DNA of 64,000 nt from Hyphococcus flavus (lineage in GTDB: Bacteria > Pseudomonadota > Alphaproteobacteria > Caulobacterales > Parvularculaceae), in NCBI RefSeq assembly GCF_028748065.1, contig NZ_CP118166.1, positions 2,557,501 through 2,621,500 of the forward strand. The letters run 5' to 3'. The position numbers and the translations under genes are program-made. This document shows positions 45,751-54,609 of the stretch, one piece after another. Each line of letters opens with the position of its first letter. Position 1 is the stretch's first letter. Under the pieces are notes generated by a model, which ran no database searches, had not been told where the DNA came from, and was given only the letters and a program-made list of their open reading frames with translations.

Positions 45751-46599
45751 TCAGAATTGGATTGGCAGTTTCAGTTCAGTCAGGTAGTCGCGATTGTTTT
45801 TCGCGGTCATTTTTGCGGGCAGGCGATAGTCTTCCTGATCCGCGCCGAAACGGTGATAGATTTCACGCAAAGGTCCGGCGGGGGCGAGCCCGGCGTTCCG
45901 CATCCATTCAATAATTCGCTGGAACAGGACTTCAGTCTTGGCGTAGCCGCCACCGTATACGCACCCGCAGGCAAGCGTTGCGCCAGGCGCTTTCGTCAAG
46001 GGAAGGTCATCTGCGGCTTCGTCGGTTACCGGGATGCACACTTCGAGCAGGATGTCTTCAACCTTGTCCGGGGAATCGTGAAACATGAGAAACGGCGCCG
46101 CGGGCGCACGCACGCCACGATCGCCGACATGGCTTTCGGCGGCTTCGAAAATTTCCGTGACAGGTTTGCCAAGGTGCGGCACGCGCTTTTTAACCGAGTA
46201 GACAGATTGCGGTTCCAGTGGCGCGAATTTCAGGGACAGCGTGCTTTCGGCATTATCCTCAGCCTGCATCAGAATGTCAGCGATTTTGATTCGGTTAACG
46301 ATAGCCTCGCTGTCACGACGCAGTTCTGTTTGTTTTTTCTTTATGGCGGATTTGACGGCTTCATCAGGCGCGGCTGTGCTGCTTAGGAGCGCGGCGATAT
46401 CGGCGATGGAAAAATCCACTAGGCGTAAATTCGTGATCAGCGCCAACCGCGTCGCTTGCTCAATGGTGTAGTAGCGATAGCCGGTATGGGGATCCACATG
46501 CTCGGGTCGGAGCAGGCCCTGATCGTCATAAAACCGGAGCGCCTTGACGGAGACGCCGCCCAGCCGGGCTAACTCGCCGATTTGCAGTAAACCTTTCAT
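45751..46599 (-). CDS. MerR-family regulator with GyrI-like effector domain
   Basis: A 282-residue MerR-type activator. The N-terminal winged helix is typical: LLQIGELARLGGVSVKALRFYDDQGLLRPEHVDPHTGYRYY in outline (residues 4-44), followed by a dimerisation coiled coil to about 125. The C-terminal half looks like a GyrI/BmrR-type multidrug-binding domain (YSVKKRVPHLGKPVTEIFEA, IPVTDEAADDLP). Ligand unknown. No MerR-type promoter with long spacer could be identified upstream. It probably controls itself and the downstream hydrolase. Confidence 0.87.
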   Translation of the reverse strand: MKGLLQIGELARLGGVSVKALRFYDDQGLLRPEHVDPHTGYRYYTIEQATRLALITNLRLVDFSIADIAALLSSTAAPDEAVKSAIKKKQTELRRDSEAIVNRIKIADILMQAEDNAESTLSLKFAPLEPQSVYSVKKRVPHLGKPVTEIFEAAESHVGDRGVRAPAAPFLMFHDSPDKVEDILLEVCIPVTDEAADDLPLTKAPGATLACGCVYGGGYAKTEVLFQRIIEWMRNAGLAPAGPLREIYHRFGADQEDYRLPAKMTAKNNRDYLTELKLPIQF

Positions 46600-46750
46600 G
46601 CGTGAACTCTACTGTCTCCCCTAAGAGGAGTGTCAAACCGCCCGCCGCCGTAAGTGGTCGCTTCGCCGCAACAATCTGCTTTGTTGAGGCCTGCGTCTTT
46701 CTCTTGCGCCTCAGCCGCCAATCGCTAAGGTCCGCCCGGAATTAACGCCT

Positions 46751-46773
46751 TTCCCCGCCTTTTAGGCGGGGAA
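46751..46773 (+). repeat. hairpin in the leader of the gene at 46792
   Basis: TTCCCCGCC (46751-46759), loop TTTTA, GGCGGGGAA (46765-46773): a perfect 9-bp stem ending five bases before the AAGGAGG ribosome-binding site. It may stabilise the mRNA or modulate translation; it is also possible that it ends a transcript coming from upstream. Confidence 0.55.
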
Positions 46774-46791
46774 TGAATAAGGAGGATCAAA

Positions 46792-47088
46792 ATGGCGGTT
46801 GACGGAAAGTGGAACCTTACAATCAAAACCCCGATGGGTGATCAGACAGCGACGGTCAGCCTGAAAGAAGAGGGCGGCGCCCTCACGGGTGAAATGTCCG
46901 GTTCTCAGGGCGGCGGACCGATCGAGAACGGTTCTGTTGATGGCGATACCGTAAAATGGGAAGCCAAAATCACGTCACCCATGCCGATGACGCTTGAATT
47001 TGAAGGCAAGCAGGAAGGTGAAAACCTGAACGGAAACGTCAAGCTTGGTTCCTTCGGAAACTCCACCTTCACCGGCGTGCCCGCGTAG
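46792..47088 (+). CDS. small beta-rich hypothetical protein
   Basis: A 98-residue protein with a strong ribosome-binding site (AAGGAGG, 46779-46785). It is rich in short amphipathic strands (GKWNLTIKTPMGDQTATVSL, then LTGEMSGSQGGGPIENGSV and TLEFEGKQEGENLNGNVKLG), suggesting a lipocalin-like mini barrel. Similar domains are found near or fused to hydrolases in related bacteria, as far as I recall. No signal peptide, so cytoplasmic. It lies 12 bases upstream of the DUF885 gene and may be co-transcribed. Confidence 0.72.
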   Translation: MAVDGKWNLTIKTPMGDQTATVSLKEEGGALTGEMSGSQGGGPIENGSVDGDTVKWEAKITSPMPMTLEFEGKQEGENLNGNVKLGSFGNSTFTGVPA

Positions 47089-47100
47089 AAGAGATTTTTC

Positions 47101-48468
47101 ATGATCAGGATCGCCGCCGCTGCCGCCTTTTGTTTTATGATTGCTGCATGCGGCGGCGAAACTGTTTCTGACCCTGACGTTTCGGCTTTGACCGCAGCCG
47201 AGTTGGAAGAGAGCGATATGGCTTCTGAGAGCTATGTCGCTGCGCAGGAAGATTCAGCCAGTTACAATTCTATAGCAGAGGAATACGTTAAGCTGGCGCT
47301 TGCAGCTGGCGAACACGACCCTGCCTTTGTGGATGCATATAACGGTCCCCAAGAGTGGGCCGACTCTGCACAACGCGAACAGCGCTCTATCGCTTTGCTG
47401 GAACAGGACGCCCAAGGCCTCCTCATCAGCGTTCGTCGAGCTAATGGCGATGCGCCTGGCGTTCGCGGCGCCATGCTGGAAAAACTGATTGTCGCCGCGC
47501 TTGCGCGCATTCAGATGACCAATGGCGAAGTGTTTTCTTTCGATGAAGAAACCCGCCTTCTTTATGATGTGGTCGCACCGCAGTATGATCGGGCTGAATT
47601 CGATGCTGTGCTGGAGCAGATCGAAGCGCTTATTCCGGGTGAGGGTGCTTTGGGTGATCGTGTTGAAGCGTTTCGAAACAGTCTCGCCATTCCTGAGGAC
47701 AAACTTGATGCGGTGTTCAATGCGGCGATTGCTGAATGCCGCAAACGCACGCTTGCACATTACGAACTGCCGCAAAACGAACGTTTCACCACAGAGTTTG
47801 TAACGGACAAGCCTTGGAGTGGGTACAACTGGTATCAGGGCGATTTTGAGAGCCTGATTCAGGTCAACACGAACTTTCCGATCATTATCGATCGCGCCGT
47901 CGATCTCGGTTGTCATGAGGGGTATCCCGGACATCACACGTGGAATGTGATGCTTGAGCGTGACCTGCTGAACGAAAAAGGCTGGATAGAGTATTCAGTC
48001 TATCCCTTGTATTCGCCTTTATCCATTACGGCTGAGGGCTCAGCCAACTACGGCATCGAGCTGGCGTTCCCCGGCAACGAAAAAATTCAATTTGAACGTG
48101 ACGTGCTGTTTCCGCTGGCGGGGCTTGATCCTGATAAAGCGGCAACACTGGAAGAGCTCAACGCGTTGCGCCGAAATCTTTCTCATGCGCGCAATATGGT
48201 CGCGCGCGACTATCTTGACGGTGAAATCAGCCGCGAGGCCGCGATTGACATGCTCGCGAAATACCGGCTGGAATCGCGCGAGCGCGCGGAGCAGGGCGTC
48301 CGGTTTATCGAGACCTATCGCGGTTATGTTCTCAACTACAATCTCGGCAGGGATATTGTTGAAGACTACATTGAAAGAACCGCTGAGGATGCGGGCGGGC
48401 GCTGGGAAGCATTTGAGACATTGCTGACGACGCCACTTTCTGCATCCGCGCTGGAAGGTGCTGATTAA
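47101..48468 (+). CDS. DUF885-type metallopeptidase-like lipoprotein
   Basis: A 455-residue lipoprotein (C17 in FMIAAC). The motif HEGYPGHHT (272-280) is the characteristic zinc-site signature of the DUF885 family, with a downstream glutamate in ITAEGSANYGIELAFPG as the probable third ligand. These proteins are presumed periplasmic peptidases. The ATG at 47101 lies 12 bases after the small upstream gene. The end overlaps the PepSY gene by 11 bases if that gene starts at GTG 48458. Confidence 0.85.
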   Translation: MIRIAAAAAFCFMIAACGGETVSDPDVSALTAAELEESDMASESYVAAQEDSASYNSIAEEYVKLALAAGEHDPAFVDAYNGPQEWADSAQREQRSIALLEQDAQGLLISVRRANGDAPGVRGAMLEKLIVAALARIQMTNGEVFSFDEETRLLYDVVAPQYDRAEFDAVLEQIEALIPGEGALGDRVEAFRNSLAIPEDKLDAVFNAAIAECRKRTLAHYELPQNERFTTEFVTDKPWSGYNWYQGDFESLIQVNTNFPIIIDRAVDLGCHEGYPGHHTWNVMLERDLLNEKGWIEYSVYPLYSPLSITAEGSANYGIELAFPGNEKIQFERDVLFPLAGLDPDKAATLEELNALRRNLSHARNMVARDYLDGEISREAAIDMLAKYRLESRERAEQGVRFIETYRGYVLNYNLGRDIVEDYIERTAEDAGGRWEAFETLLTTPLSASALEGAD

Positions 48469-49228
48469 CGTGACGTTCAAGGCGATCGTCCAGCGGGTCC
48501 ATCTCTGGGCCGGGCTTATTCTCGGCATTCAGGTTCTGTTGTGGATGGCGAGCGGCGTCATCATGAGCTGGTTTCCAATTGAACTTGTTCGTGGTGAGAC
48601 GAGTGCGTTTCAGTCTCCTCCCGTCGCACTGGAACCATCCACTTATGCATCGCCTGGCGGCATTCTTGCGCAAGCAGGTGGCGCGACGTCGGTTGAACTC
48701 ACCCATTTCCTCGGGCAACCGGTTTACAGAACCACGGGGCCGGGCGCCGCGGCAGGTCTTTTTAATGCGTCAACGGGAGAGCGCCTGTCGCCAATTTCGG
48801 AAGCATTGGCGCGAAAAGTCGCTGAACTCGATTATGTGGGTGCGGGCGAGATTGTCAGCGCCGACCTTGTTTCTTTTCCGCCGCAGGAATATCGCGGCGA
48901 ACGCCCGGTCTGGCGCATTGACTACAACGATAAACTCAACACGCGTATTTACGTTTCCCCTTCAAGCGGGGAGGTGAAGGCGCGGCGCAATAATATTTGG
49001 CGGCTCTACGATTTTTTCTGGATGCTACACATCATGGATTACGAAGACCGCGAGGATTTCAATAATCCGTTGGTGATGGGAGCATCGGCGGCGGGGCTGG
49101 TCTTCGCCATATCCGGCATGATCATCGTTGTTTATCGTCTTCGCCGCCGCCGGTATTTGAATGATCTCGAGCTGGCTTCGGGTGCGCGTCATAAGGCTGA
49201 CAAGACGCTTGCTGAAAAGCAGCCGTAA
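48458..49228 (+). CDS. PepSY-domain membrane protein
   Basis: A 256-residue PepSY-TM-type protein: an N-terminal membrane helix with the family histidine (RVHLWAGLILGIQVLLWMAS), a periplasmic domain of about 140 residues with PepSY-like RPVWRIDYNDKLNTRIYVSP, the conserved WRLYDFFWMLHIMDY and a C-terminal helix (AGLVFAISGMIIVVYRL). Such proteins are linked to iron-siderophore reduction or peptidase regulation. Start is GTG 48458, overlapping the DUF885 stop, or GTG 48470; either leaves the body unchanged. The pairing with a peptidase gene fits a PepSY role, but this is inference. Confidence 0.82.
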   Translation: MLINVTFKAIVQRVHLWAGLILGIQVLLWMASGVIMSWFPIELVRGETSAFQSPPVALEPSTYASPGGILAQAGGATSVELTHFLGQPVYRTTGPGAAAGLFNASTGERLSPISEALARKVAELDYVGAGEIVSADLVSFPPQEYRGERPVWRIDYNDKLNTRIYVSPSSGEVKARRNNIWRLYDFFWMLHIMDYEDREDFNNPLVMGASAAGLVFAISGMIIVVYRLRRRRYLNDLELASGARHKADKTLAEKQP

Positions 49229-49229
49229 T

Positions 49230-49259
49230 AAAAAAGCGCTGAACTATCTTGTTCAGCGC
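49230..49259 (-). terminator. terminator for the minus-strand gene at 49288, shared with the PepSY gene
   Basis: GCGCTGAAC (49236-49244), loop TATCTT, GTTCAGCGC (49251-49259): a 9-bp stem. On the minus strand it is followed by a run of six T (complement of A at 49230-49235), making a good terminator for 49288-49638 and a hairpin for the plus strand. Confidence 0.82.
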
Positions 49260-49287
49260 CTCGTCAATTATTGAATTCGGGTCGACC

Positions 49288-49638
49288 TTAAAAAGCGAAA
49301 TACATCGGCTCCGGACCGGTGATTGCTTTTTCTTCTTCCGTATCTTCGCCAGCGGCTTCCGCAAGCTTTTGTTTTTCCGCTTCAGTGCAGGTTTCTGCTT
49401 TCTTTTCAGTATCGGCGGATACGTTGCTCAGCGTCACATCGTTTCGCTTGAATGATACCGTATCCATTACTTTCGACAGCAATGAACGTTTTTCAGGCTT
49501 TACGCCTGCATCATCAAGGACGGAATTTGAAGATATGGCAAAAGGAAAATCGCCGGTCGTTGCGGTTGCTGCGCTCGCTTCCAGCGACGCAAAGGCGGGC
49601 ATGGCCGCAATCGTGACGGTCAAAATGACTTTGCGCAT
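49288..49638 (-). CDS. small exported protein of unknown function
   Basis: A 116-residue protein with a signal peptide (MRKVILTVTIAAMPAFASLEASA). The ATG at 49636-49638 follows GAGAGGTG and is preferred over the upstream frame extension to 49692. The mature part is hydrophilic with a Glu/Lys-rich tract (AETCTEAEKQKLAEAAGED) and a single cysteine; it ends GPEPMYFAF. No motif known to me. Monocistronic, with its own terminator. Confidence 0.68.
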   Translation of the reverse strand: MRKVILTVTIAAMPAFASLEASAATATTGDFPFAISSNSVLDDAGVKPEKRSLLSKVMDTVSFKRNDVTLSNVSADTEKKAETCTEAEKQKLAEAAGEDTEEEKAITGPEPMYFAF

Positions 49639-49839
49639 TTTAGGCACCTCTCTCTCCAGCGGACTATGCCTGTGAAACGCACTTTTCCGCAAGCAGATAA
49701 ACGGCTTGAAACCTTAACGAAACCTTACTTTAGCGTAATGTTTAGCAAGCCTTTGAGGCCAGTTTAGGCATATCTCGGAAATGACCGTAACGTAGTAATT
49801 TCAGCCCGTTACGGCCATTTTCGGAGAAGCGGAAGCAGT

Positions 49840-50952
49840 TTAGCCGAGAGCTTTTTCCGCCGGCGTGAAATCCGTCGCCAGCGCTTCCGCCACAGCTTTG
49901 TATGTCACAAGCCCGTGATGGACGTTGAGACCGTTCTGCAGATGCTGATTTTCCCGCAGCGCATCAAGGCCCTTATTGGCCAGTTGCAGGCCATGGGCGA
50001 GGGTCGCGTTGTTGAGGGCGTGAGACGACGTGAGCGGTACAGCACCCGGCATATTAGCGACGCAGTAGTGGATCACATTGTCGACCACATAGGTGGGGTG
50101 CTCGTGGGTTGTCGCTTTCGAAGTCTCAAAGCAGCCGCCCTGGTCGATGGCGACATCGACGAGAACGGAGCCTTCCTTCATGCCTTTCAACATCTCGCGC
50201 GTTACGAGCTTCGGCGCCGACGCGCCCGGAATAAGAACAGCGCCGACGACCACATCTGCAACATCGGTTTCTTCATCGAGCGCTTCGTAAGTAGAGTAGC
50301 GAGTCTTTGCGCGGCCTTCGAACAGCTCGTCAAGTTCTGCAAGCCGGCGGTTCGACCGGTCGAGGATGGTGACGTCAGCGCCAAGGCCGACCGCCATGCG
50401 TGCAGCGTGGGTGCCGACAACACCGCCGCCGATGACAAGAACTTTTGCTGGCAGCACGCCTGGTACGCCGCCCATCAAAAGCCCGCGTCCGCCCTGATGC
50501 GCCGTTAGTGCATATGCTGCGGCTTGAATAGACAGGCGGCCAGCGACCTCACTCATAGGCGCGAGCAGCGGCAGCCCGCCAAAGGAGTCGGTCACCGTTT
50601 CATAGGCAACAGCCGTGACGCCGGATTCGATCAGGCCGCGCGCTTGTTCAGGATCGGGCGCGAGGTGAAGATATGTGTAAAGGATCTGGCCTTTACGAAG
50701 CTGCACCCATTCATTTGGCTGCGGTTCTTTCACTTTGACGATCATATCGGCAGAAGCGAAAACGCTTTTGGCGTCTGGCGCGATCTTTGCCCCGGCGGCG
50801 ATGTAATCTTCGTCGCTTGCTTTGATGCCGGCGCCGGCGCCTGTTTCGATCAGGACATCATGACCGTTTTGGACATACTCTCGAACGCTGCCCGGTACGA
50901 GGCCGACACGATACTCATGATTTTTAATTTCCTTAGGAACACCGACGAGCAT
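49840..50952 (-). CDS. ald: alanine dehydrogenase
   Basis: NAD-dependent L-alanine to pyruvate and ammonia, 370 residues. The N-terminus [20 protein letters not shown] carries the substrate-binding arginine, and further marks are the catalytic lysine segment [13 protein letters not shown], the histidine in [11 protein letters not shown] and the NAD site [27 protein letters not shown] ribosome-binding site precedes the ATG. The Lrp-type gene upstream is divergent, a typical arrangement for alanine-induced ald control. Confidence 0.96.
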   Translation of the reverse strand: MLVGVPKEIKNHEYRVGLVPGSVREYVQNGHDVLIETGAGAGIKASDEDYIAAGAKIAPDAKSVFASADMIVKVKEPQPNEWVQLRKGQILYTYLHLAPDPEQARGLIESGVTAVAYETVTDSFGGLPLLAPMSEVAGRLSIQAAAYALTAHQGGRGLLMGGVPGVLPAKVLVIGGGVVGTHAARMAVGLGADVTILDRSNRRLAELDELFEGRAKTRYSTYEALDEETDVADVVVGAVLIPGASAPKLVTREMLKGMKEGSVLVDVAIDQGGCFETSKATTHEHPTYVVDNVIHYCVANMPGAVPLTSSHALNNATLAHGLQLANKGLDALRENQHLQNGLNVHHGLVTYKAVAEALATDFTPAEKALG

Positions 50953-51087
50953 AAAAGCCTCCCTTGTTGAATTTGCCGCCGTTTATATTCTCTTTTTAGC
51001 GTAGATTTTTGATATTTTTCATGATTATTTGGATTTTAAGGAATATTGTACGGCAAATTACCATTTGCTCAGAATGTGGTTCGAAAA
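50953..51087. promoter_or_regulatory. ald/lrp divergent control region with paired inverted repeats
   Basis: An AT-rich divergent gap. AATTTGCCG (50970-50978) recurs in inverted form as CGGCAAATT (51051-51059), centre-to-centre 81 bases, about eight helical turns. This geometry suits an Lrp-type octamer that wraps DNA between two sites, one near the ald start and one near the lrp start. Function is inferred from structure and context. Confidence 0.5.
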
Positions 51088-51540
51088 ATGGACAAGTTTG
51101 ATACAGCCATTCTAGACATCCTGCAGGAAGATGGACAGTGCTCATTCAGCGACCTCGGTGAGCGGATTGGGCTGTCGCCGTCAGCTTGCCACAAGCGCGT
51201 CAAGGAGCTTTGGGCGACGGGCGTGATTACGCAACAGGTCGCGCTGGTTGACGAACGTCAGGCCGGACTTGAAACGTCCGTCTTTGTCCAGGCGACATTG
51301 AAGAACCAGCAACAAGCGACATTGAACGCCTTTGAAAAAGCCGTGACGCTCCACCGTGAAATTATGGAGTGTTATCTGATGGCTGGGTTGTCCGACTACC
51401 TGCTGCGCATTCTTTGTCGCGACGGCGCCGACTATGAACGCATTCATACGGAAATTTTAACACGCCTGCCGGGTGTTGACAGAGTCATTACAAATTTCGC
51501 CATTCGCAAAGTGTTTCGGCGAACTGCGGTGCCGCTTTAA
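51088..51540 (+). CDS. Lrp/AsnC-family transcriptional regulator
   Basis: A 150-residue regulator. The N-terminal HTH is typical (MDKFDTAILDILQEDGQCSF, LGERIGLSPSACHKRVKEL) and the C-terminal RAM/AsnC ligand domain has VFVQATLKNQQQ and GLSDYLLRILCRDGADYERI. The ATG at 51088 matches the family start; an upstream in-frame start at 51046 adds 14 residues lying in the control region. It is divergent from ald and is almost certainly its alanine-responsive regulator (AldR/BkdR type), inferred from position. Confidence 0.92.
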   Translation: MDKFDTAILDILQEDGQCSFSDLGERIGLSPSACHKRVKELWATGVITQQVALVDERQAGLETSVFVQATLKNQQQATLNAFEKAVTLHREIMECYLMAGLSDYLLRILCRDGADYERIHTEILTRLPGVDRVITNFAIRKVFRRTAVPL

Positions 51541-51665
51541 GGCGAAACGGCGCCCTTTTTCAGGCCGTAGAGTGATGTCGTTAACGACCGTATCCTTTGC
51601 AGCGCCTGACTTACGACAATCAAATTCAATTTGCTGTTAAGGTTTTAAACCGGCGGCAAATTTTG

Positions 51666-51689
51666 ATTGCGCATAGTTTAACGCGCAAT
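51666..51689 (+). repeat. inverted repeat upstream of the gene at 51707
   Basis: ATTGCGC (51666-51672), 10-base loop, GCGCAAT (51683-51689), ending 17 bases before the ATG. Either an operator or an mRNA hairpin; nothing decides. Confidence 0.4.
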
Positions 51690-51706
51690 AGTCCTATGAG
51701 GGTATC

Positions 51707-52432
51707 ATGCTCACCACAGCGCGTGTTGATATACCAACGCAAATCGAAGCGCGCCTGAAAAAGGCGGCTGAATATTCTGATAACGTCAATGATTACGCCC
51801 GCGAAGATCTCGTCGGTTTCAAGAGGCCGATTGCGGCGGCTTTTGCCTTGCTGGCGCCGTTGGCGATCGCATTCTCTTATGGCGCGGGCGGTCCGTGGCT
51901 GGCTGTACAGTATGGCGGCGCCATTATCCTGATGGTCGCTGGCGGGCTTTACGTCATCGGGCGGGAGGAATGGCCAAACATTGTCGATCAATTCCAGAGC
52001 AGTGTCATGGCGAAGAGGAAAGCCATTGCAGACCTGCGTTGCGGGTTTGGCGAATCGTCTTTCTTAAGCAACGGTCGCGCGCCAAAGTTTTTTCTCCATG
52101 ATCATGGCGTACTTGTCTTGGCGGACGCCGGCGACTTGAAGACGCTGTTCTTCGATATTTCCAATGACGGCTCCGACCCGCGCTGGGAGCTTTACGAGAG
52201 CGGCGAGATTTGCCGTCGCGTATGGCGCTGGCTGCGGTTGCCTGTGTCTCGTGAGGTGGTCAAATTCTCGACCGAGGGCGCGCGTCTTGCCCGTGTCGGG
52301 GAGTCGCCGCGGATCAAGTCGATTGAGGCTTGGGAAGCAATCAATGTCGGCCTTGGCGAGCCAATGGACGGCGCGATCATCCACCAGCCCTTCGACGAGG
52401 TCGTCGATAACGTTCACCGGATGATGTATTAA
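51707..52432 (+). CDS. hypothetical two-helix membrane protein
   Basis: A 241-residue protein I do not recognise. Residues about 43-60 ([17 protein letters not shown]) and 67-84 ([20 protein letters not shown]) form two membrane helices, leaving short N-terminal and long C-terminal parts on the same side, probably the cytoplasm. The C-terminal domain (residues about 95-241) is soluble; [21 protein letters not shown] and [19 protein letters not shown] suggest an alpha/beta fold. RBS GAGG and ATG at 51707. It stands alone before lipA with a 61-base gap. Confidence 0.66.
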   Translation: MLTTARVDIPTQIEARLKKAAEYSDNVNDYAREDLVGFKRPIAAAFALLAPLAIAFSYGAGGPWLAVQYGGAIILMVAGGLYVIGREEWPNIVDQFQSSVMAKRKAIADLRCGFGESSFLSNGRAPKFFLHDHGVLVLADAGDLKTLFFDISNDGSDPRWELYESGEICRRVWRWLRLPVSREVVKFSTEGARLARVGESPRIKSIEAWEAINVGLGEPMDGAIIHQPFDEVVDNVHRMMY

Positions 52433-52493
52433 CCGCCAAACGCCCGGGACGCAGCCATTTCAACCCCTTACAATCCTTGAGGGGCGCTGCTAC

Positions 52494-53459
52494 ATGGGAA
52501 CCATGGCGATGCTGATTGACAATGTGGGTGCGACGGCGCGGCCGCGCCACCCGGAAAAACAAAAGCGCGCGGACAGTCCGGTCCTGCGCAAGCCGGAATG
52601 GATTCGCGTCAAGGCGCCGGTCTCAAAGGGCTACGCTGAAACGCAAAAGATTGTTCGTTCGAAAAACTTGCACACCGTCTGCGAAGAAGCAGCGTGCCCG
52701 AATATCGGCGAGTGCTGGGATAAAAAGCACGCGACAATGATGATCATGGGCGACACTTGCACCCGTGCTTGTGCGTTCTGCAATGTGAAGACAGGCATGC
52801 CTGCGCCGCTCGACAGCCAGGAGCCTGCCCATGTGGGTGACGCTGTCGCCGAGATGGGGCTCAATCACGTTGTCATCACCTCGGTTGACCGCGATGATCT
52901 GACCGATGGCGGCGCGGAACATTTTGCGGCGGTGGTGCGCGCAATCCGTGAGCGCGCGCCGGGAACAACCATTGAAATTCTGACGCCTGACTTCTTGCGT
53001 AAAGATGGCGCGGCGGAAATCGTTATCGATTCCAAACCTGACGTCTTTAATCACAACCTGGAAACCGTGCCGCGCCTTTACCTCTCGATCCGGCCAGGCG
53101 CGCGCTATTATCATTCCATGCGCCTGCTTGAAAAAGTCAAAGAGCGCGACCCGCAGATGTTCACGAAATCCGGCATCATGGTTGGTCTTGGCGAGAGCCG
53201 CGAAGAGGTCATGCAGGTGATGGACGACATGCGTTCCGCTGGCGTCGATTTCATCACTATCGGGCAGTATCTCCAGCCGACGCGCAAGCACGCCGCTATC
53301 GACCGCTTCGTGCACCCGGATGAATTCAAGTCCTATGAGACGCTGGCGCGGGCGAAGGGCTTTCTCATGGTGTCGGCGTCGCCGCTAACGCGTTCCTCGC
53401 ATCATGCAGGCGAAGATTTCGCCAAGCTGCAAGCTGCCCGAGCGGCGAAGGCAACTTAA
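52494..53459 (+). CDS. lipA: lipoyl synthase
   Basis: Radical-SAM enzyme that inserts two sulphurs into protein-bound octanoate. 321 residues. The auxiliary cluster cysteines lie in [15 protein letters not shown] (C63, C68, C74), and the radical-SAM cluster in CTRACAFC (C89, C93, C96). The C-terminal RSSYHA-type serine motif appears as [11 protein letters not shown]. Start at 52494 follows GAGGGGCG; a second ATG at 52503 is possible. The downstream GST gene begins 10 bases later. Confidence 0.96.
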   Translation: MGTMAMLIDNVGATARPRHPEKQKRADSPVLRKPEWIRVKAPVSKGYAETQKIVRSKNLHTVCEEAACPNIGECWDKKHATMMIMGDTCTRACAFCNVKTGMPAPLDSQEPAHVGDAVAEMGLNHVVITSVDRDDLTDGGAEHFAAVVRAIRERAPGTTIEILTPDFLRKDGAAEIVIDSKPDVFNHNLETVPRLYLSIRPGARYYHSMRLLEKVKERDPQMFTKSGIMVGLGESREEVMQVMDDMRSAGVDFITIGQYLQPTRKHAAIDRFVHPDEFKSYETLARAKGFLMVSASPLTRSSHHAGEDFAKLQAARAAKAT

Positions 53460-53469
53460 GAGAACAAAT

Positions 53470-54153
53470 ATGCTCAAACTCTACGATCTGTCGCTTGCCG
53501 ACCCGGACGTGCGGCCAAGCCCGTTCTGCTGGCGGGCGAAGTTCGCCATGCTGCACAAGGGGCTGTCGTTTGAAACAGTTCCCGTGCCGTTCGCCGACAA
53601 GACGGACTATCCCAATCAGGATCACGGACTTGTGCCGATCCTGATCGACGGCGAAGAAACTGTCTGCGACAGCGAAAACATCTATGCCCATCTTGAGTCA
53701 AAATATGAAGGCGCGCCGTTTGCGCAGAGCAATGGCGAGCGTGCGGCGGCGGATTTTTACAATGCGTGGCTCGGCTTAAACCTGTTTCCGAATCTGGCGC
53801 CGTTGATGTTTGTGCGCGTTCATGCAGCCGCGCGTGAAGATGACAAAGCCTATTTTCGCAAGACGCGAGAAAAGCGACTCGGCAAGACGCTCGAAGAAGC
53901 CGCAGCGACGCCGGGCTTGGGCGGCAAAGTGGAAGAAGCGTTGCAAACCCTTGCGGCGCCGCTCGTGCGTCATCGTTTTCTTGGCGGCGACCAGCCAAAC
54001 ATCGCGGACTACAATGTGTTCAGCGTATTCTTGTGGATCCGCGTGACCACCCAGGAAGAACTGTTTGACGCGCCGCAGGCGGTCGACGCCTGGCAAGAGC
54101 GGATGCTCGACTTGTTCGACGGTTACGGGCGGAACGCAAAACGGGTTTCGTGA
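53470..54153 (+). CDS. glutathione S-transferase family protein
   Basis: A 227-residue GST-like protein. The thioredoxin-like N-terminal domain begins MLKLYDLSLADPDVRPSPFC with the catalytic-region SPFCWRAKF; the SEN of the glutathione site appears as CDSENIYAHLE (about residues 74-84). The C-terminal helical domain ends near LDLFDGYGRNAK. The ATG at 53470 is preferred to an upstream frame start at 53404, which overlaps lipA. Its stop codon overlaps the following GTG start. Substrate unknown. Confidence 0.85.
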   Translation: MLKLYDLSLADPDVRPSPFCWRAKFAMLHKGLSFETVPVPFADKTDYPNQDHGLVPILIDGEETVCDSENIYAHLESKYEGAPFAQSNGERAAADFYNAWLGLNLFPNLAPLMFVRVHAAAREDDKAYFRKTREKRLGKTLEEAAATPGLGGKVEEALQTLAAPLVRHRFLGGDQPNIADYNVFSVFLWIRVTTQEELFDAPQAVDAWQERMLDLFDGYGRNAKRVS

Positions 54154-54596
54154 CGGTCAGAAAGACGACAACGGAGGTTCCTTACACGGCGCGCCAGATG
54201 TTTGATCTCGTCGCCGATGTAAAACGCTATCCGGAATTTCTGCCGTGGTGCACGGCGCTGAGAGTTGTCAAATCTGATCTGCGTGAGGGCGAGGGAACGC
54301 TGACAGCGGATATGGTCGTTGCCTATGCTGTCTTTCGCGAACGCTTCCGCACGGAAGTAGCGTTGAACCGCGAAGTGGGTGAAATCGACGTTCATTATCT
54401 GGACGGGCCGTTCCGCAATCTTGAAAATCAGTGGCGGTTTAAGGACAAGCCCGCAGGCGGTTCGATTATCGATTTCGCCATCGATTTTGAATTCAAGAAC
54501 GTGCTGCTTCAGGCGACGGCGCAGGCCGTGTTTGACAAAGCCTTCGCGCGCATGACCGAAGCGTTCGTGAAACGCGCCGAAGAAGTGTACGGCTAG
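54150..54596 (+). CDS. RatA/COQ10-like START-domain protein
   Basis: A 148-residue SRPBCC/START-fold protein of the COQ10/RatA group: VPYTARQMFDLVADVKRYPEFLPWC is the diagnostic N-terminus, followed by FRNLENQWRFKDK and a long C-terminal helix. COQ10 proteins bind ubiquinone; E. coli RatA inhibits 70S formation. Both interpretations fit, and lipA-proximity occurs in many alphaproteobacteria. The GTG start overlaps the GST stop (GTGA), indicating translational coupling. Confidence 0.88.
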   Translation: MTVRKTTTEVPYTARQMFDLVADVKRYPEFLPWCTALRVVKSDLREGEGTLTADMVVAYAVFRERFRTEVALNREVGEIDVHYLDGPFRNLENQWRFKDKPAGGSIIDFAIDFEFKNVLLQATAQAVFDKAFARMTEAFVKRAEEVYG

Positions 54597-54609
54597 TTCG
54601 CGCGTCTCC

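Noticed and set aside
51541-51565. GGCG/CGCC stem followed by TTTTT after the Lrp-type gene
   Set aside because: Only four base pairs of stem, so not a convincing terminator despite the T run.
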